Below the pieces are notes generated by a model. That model was not told the origin of the DNA. It worked only from the letters and a program-made list of their open reading frames with translations, and did no database searches. A stretch of 64,000 bases of DNA from an uncultured Pseudomonadales bacterium (GTDB lineage Bacteria > Pseudomonadota > Gammaproteobacteria > Pseudomonadales > Azotimanducaceae), in contig OY282455.1 of the NCBI GenBank assembly GCA_958296195.1, positions 4,141,809 to 4,205,808 on the forward strand, in the 5' to 3' direction. Below, in pieces: positions 62,211-64,000 of the stretch. Each line of letters opens with the position of its first letter. The stretch's first letter is position 1. The translations under genes were made by a program, and so were the position numbers.

Positions 62211-63480
62211 GATCGTCTCCGCGACCCTCACCTGTAAGGAATGGGGCAACCTGCGCGTAGGGACGAATTTGACAGCCAACCAAGCTGACCGCCTTTGCGC
62301 CCTCGGCAAAAGGGCCAGTGAGCAGCTCAAGGCAAAGCCCACCGTTTTGGTCCACACCCATCAGGGCATTCAGGCGCAGCAGGTCGTCGGCGTTCTTGCA
62401 ATTCCTGGCGCGACCTTGGAAATTCTGCCCAAGATCCAAGGCAAGGACCATCAGGTTCGCGCCGCACTCGTGCGTATGCTGGCGGTGGCCCAAAACCTCA
62501 AACTGGCTGATGGTGAACTCGCCGCCTTTCAGACGCAACGGCAGGATCTATTGGAAGTCCTCATCGGGCTATTTGCAAACCGGCTGCTTGCCGCCACGCG
62601 GCGCGGCCTGCCGCATCGTTATATGAAGCGAGAAGAAGATCTAAGGATCCTGCGAGGGAAGCTCAACGTGACGCGCCAACTGACCCGCCTTGCAGTCCGG
62701 CCTGACCTGCTAGCCTGCCGCTTTGATGAATTTTCCGAAAATACGCCCCTCAACCGCGTCCTAAAGGCTGTGGTTGCGCGGTTGACCGGAGTGGCTCGCT
62801 CCGCCGCGAATCGCCGATGTCTGGGTGAAATCAGCTCCCGCTTGGAGTTCGTGGGCGAAACGTCGGGTCCCCTCCGCGAGCAGGTGCGCCTAGACCGCAC
62901 CAACCTTGTGTTCCATAACTTATACCGGCTCGCCCTTTTGTTCCTCAAAGGGGATTGGCAGACCACAACAAGCGGTGATTCGCTGGGCTTCACTCTGCTC
63001 TTTCCCATGAACGAGTTGTTCGAGAGCTTCATTGGCAAATGTCTGAAGCGCGCTCTTCCGCCAGGGGCTGTTGATCTGCAACACAGCAGGCATAACGCCC
63101 TGCGCGACCGGGAAGGCAAAGAGCTATTCCGATTGCGGCCCGATGCCGTTATCCAAACCCCGACAATCATCCTCGACACGAAGTGGAAGCCCCTCGATCC
63201 GGCCGCCAGCGACGGAAACTTCGGCGTCTCCCCATCCGACGTTTACCAAATGTTGGCCTACGCCCAAGCGTACGACGCGCAGCGCCTAATCCTGATCTAT
63301 CCTTGGCAAAGGGAACTGGGGATTGAGGAGGGCATTGCCTGCGAGTGGACCATAGCAGGAACCGAACGCCGCCTGTACATCGCCACCGTCGATGTCAGCC
63401 GCCCACCAAAACAGGTCATCGACGCTCTACGCAAAATCGTGGATCGCATGGAGGCATCCGTCTCAAGTGAAGCCGCATAG
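62206..63480 (+). CDS. mcrC: McrC family nuclease subunit
   Basis: Endonuclease partner of McrB, 424 residues if it starts at ATT 62206, 403 from TTG 62269. Family-like sequence (LTCKEWGNLRVGTNLTANQADRL) extends upstream of the TTG. The strong GGAGGGAG site lies just before the ATT, and the ATT overlaps the mcrB TAA (ATTAA); hence the start chosen. VVGVLAIPGATLEILPKIQG and LVRMLAVAQNL are typical of the N-terminal half. The PD-(D/E)XK nuclease lies in FRLRPDAVIQTPTIILDTKW (Asp, then Asp-x-Lys), followed by SPSDVYQMLAYAQAY. McrB and McrC together cut DNA with modified cytosines; the reader here is probably the EVE-like insert of McrB. Confidence 0.9.
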   Translation: MKIVSATLTCKEWGNLRVGTNLTANQADRLCALGKRASEQLKAKPTVLVHTHQGIQAQQVVGVLAIPGATLEILPKIQGKDHQVRAALVRMLAVAQNLKLADGELAAFQTQRQDLLEVLIGLFANRLLAATRRGLPHRYMKREEDLRILRGKLNVTRQLTRLAVRPDLLACRFDEFSENTPLNRVLKAVVARLTGVARSAANRRCLGEISSRLEFVGETSGPLREQVRLDRTNLVFHNLYRLALLFLKGDWQTTTSGDSLGFTLLFPMNELFESFIGKCLKRALPPGAVDLQHSRHNALRDREGKELFRLRPDAVIQTPTIILDTKWKPLDPAASDGNFGVSPSDVYQMLAYAQAYDAQRLILIYPWQRELGIEEGIACEWTIAGTERRLYIATVDVSRPPKQVIDALRKIVDRMEASVSSEAA

Positions 63481-63874
63481 CCCGAACGGGCTGCAAATTG
63501 ATGACGGCATAACGCGCCTGTTAGATGGCGGCAAGGTGCCGTTCCGTACAGCAACCGGGAGCGGGGCACAAACGGACACCTCAGCGGACACCAGCGCCGG
63601 CCTTTTCCCCAAGGCCGATCACTGCTGGACTTGGTGGAGTTCGAAGTATAGGCGGCTGGGAATTGGATCAATGCGATGCCAATGAAGCTACACGGCTGGA
63701 AAACGCCTCTTGATGTGTACTATGGGGTCGCACTGAAACCCATGCGAAATTGCACTTAATGCTTGCATCCAAGGGAACAAAATCACTCGAAATCCGACTG
63801 GCGGTGGTGGCAAGCCGGGCGGGCCATTGGGTCGCCGGTCCAATCAGCATTGGCGGCGAACCGCAGGCATTCGG
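63481..63874. other. Intergenic region between mcrC and thrB
   Basis: 394 bases without a gene I can support. A 7-bp hairpin (CGGCCTT/AAGGCCG, 63598-63617) could act as a weak terminator after mcrC but has no T run. The thrB promoter is presumably in the less GC-rich part (63700-63800), though I cannot point to clear boxes. Open frames on the minus strand look accidental. Confidence 0.45.
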
Positions 63875-64000
63875 ATGAACGCGGTCACGCACCTGGGCAC
63901 GGCGGATCTGCAGCGCTTGCTGGAGCGCTACGAAGTCGGTGAGTTGATCCATCACTGGCCGGCGGTACACGGCATCGAGAACAGCAACTACTTTCTGCGC
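63875..64000 (+). CDS. thrB: Homoserine kinase, Pseudomonas-type (start only)
   Basis: First 42 codons of a choline-kinase-like homoserine kinase, the ThrB form found in Pseudomonas. It phosphorylates homoserine on the way to threonine. The sequence TADLQRLLERYEVGEL and then VHGIENSNYFLR matches the opening of that family (GIENSNFF in Pseudomonas, the nucleotide-loop strand). It continues outside the window. In other gammaproteobacteria it is adjacent to the DUF2782 gene and polA, which here end 29.6 kb upstream. Confidence 0.82.
   Translation, partial: MNAVTHLGTADLQRLLERYEVGELIHHWPAVHGIENSNYFLR

Noticed and set aside
63598-63617. Hairpin after mcrC as a strong terminator
   Set aside because: A 7-bp stem without a following T run; kept only as a remark in the intergenic entry.

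Overview
The window reads as chromosomal DNA of a GC-rich gammaproteobacterium. The main support is gene order. thrB, a DUF2782 gene, polA, engB, cytochrome c4, dsbA and an endonuclease/exonuclease/phosphatase gene are neighbours in Pseudomonas (PA5495 to PA5488, from memory), and all of them occur here in that order. The E1 pyruvate dehydrogenase is the long single-chain AceE type (887 residues from my chosen start). The species cannot be named from the sequence; an uncultured lineage is plausible.

1 to 13 kb is ordinary metabolism and transport: a partial MATE exporter, a YfcG-type glutathione transferase, two tRNA-Leu genes, a short-chain dehydrogenase, a polyamine-type ABC transporter operon (ATPase, binding protein, two permeases, plus an extra diverged copy of the first permease made by a 1.34-kb tandem duplication), an enoyl-CoA hydratase, an acyl-CoA carboxylase carboxyltransferase, and a few small or broken genes. 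13 to 18.9 kb holds aceE, the EEP phosphatase, dsbA (with an unusual CYYC active site), cytochrome c4 and engB.

18.9 to 31.1 kb is a defence island between engB and polA. One minus-strand operon with overlapping genes encodes a DUF1156 Zn-ribbon DNA methyltransferase (cut by one in-frame TAG), a large N6-adenine methyltransferase, a small PD-(D/E)XK-like protein and a fused phospholipase D-SNF2 helicase. Upstream lie a Fic protein and a Xre/RES toxin-antitoxin pair. I see neither DUF499/DUF3780 nor DISARM or BREX core genes, so the combination looks unusual.

31.2 to 34.3 kb holds polA and the DUF2782 gene, divergently oriented. 34.3 to 63.9 kb is a second island between DUF2782 and thrB. Most of it is one 24.3-kb gene for an 8,094-residue secreted protein: signal peptide, about 64 Calx-beta-like or related repeats of four kinds, an Ig-like domain, and a C-terminal autotransporter-like beta-barrel. 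A run of 22 C lies 88 bases before its start codon, a candidate phase-variation switch. The gene's last codons and stop lie inside a remnant of an IS91-family transposase gene. Behind it are a Uma2-family nuclease and an McrB-McrC restriction pair in which an AT-rich EVE-like domain interrupts the McrB AAA+ core. The window closes on the first 42 codons of thrB.

Taken together, two accessory islands (DNA defence, and a giant surface adhesin with modified-DNA restriction) have been inserted at two junctions of an otherwise conserved housekeeping block.
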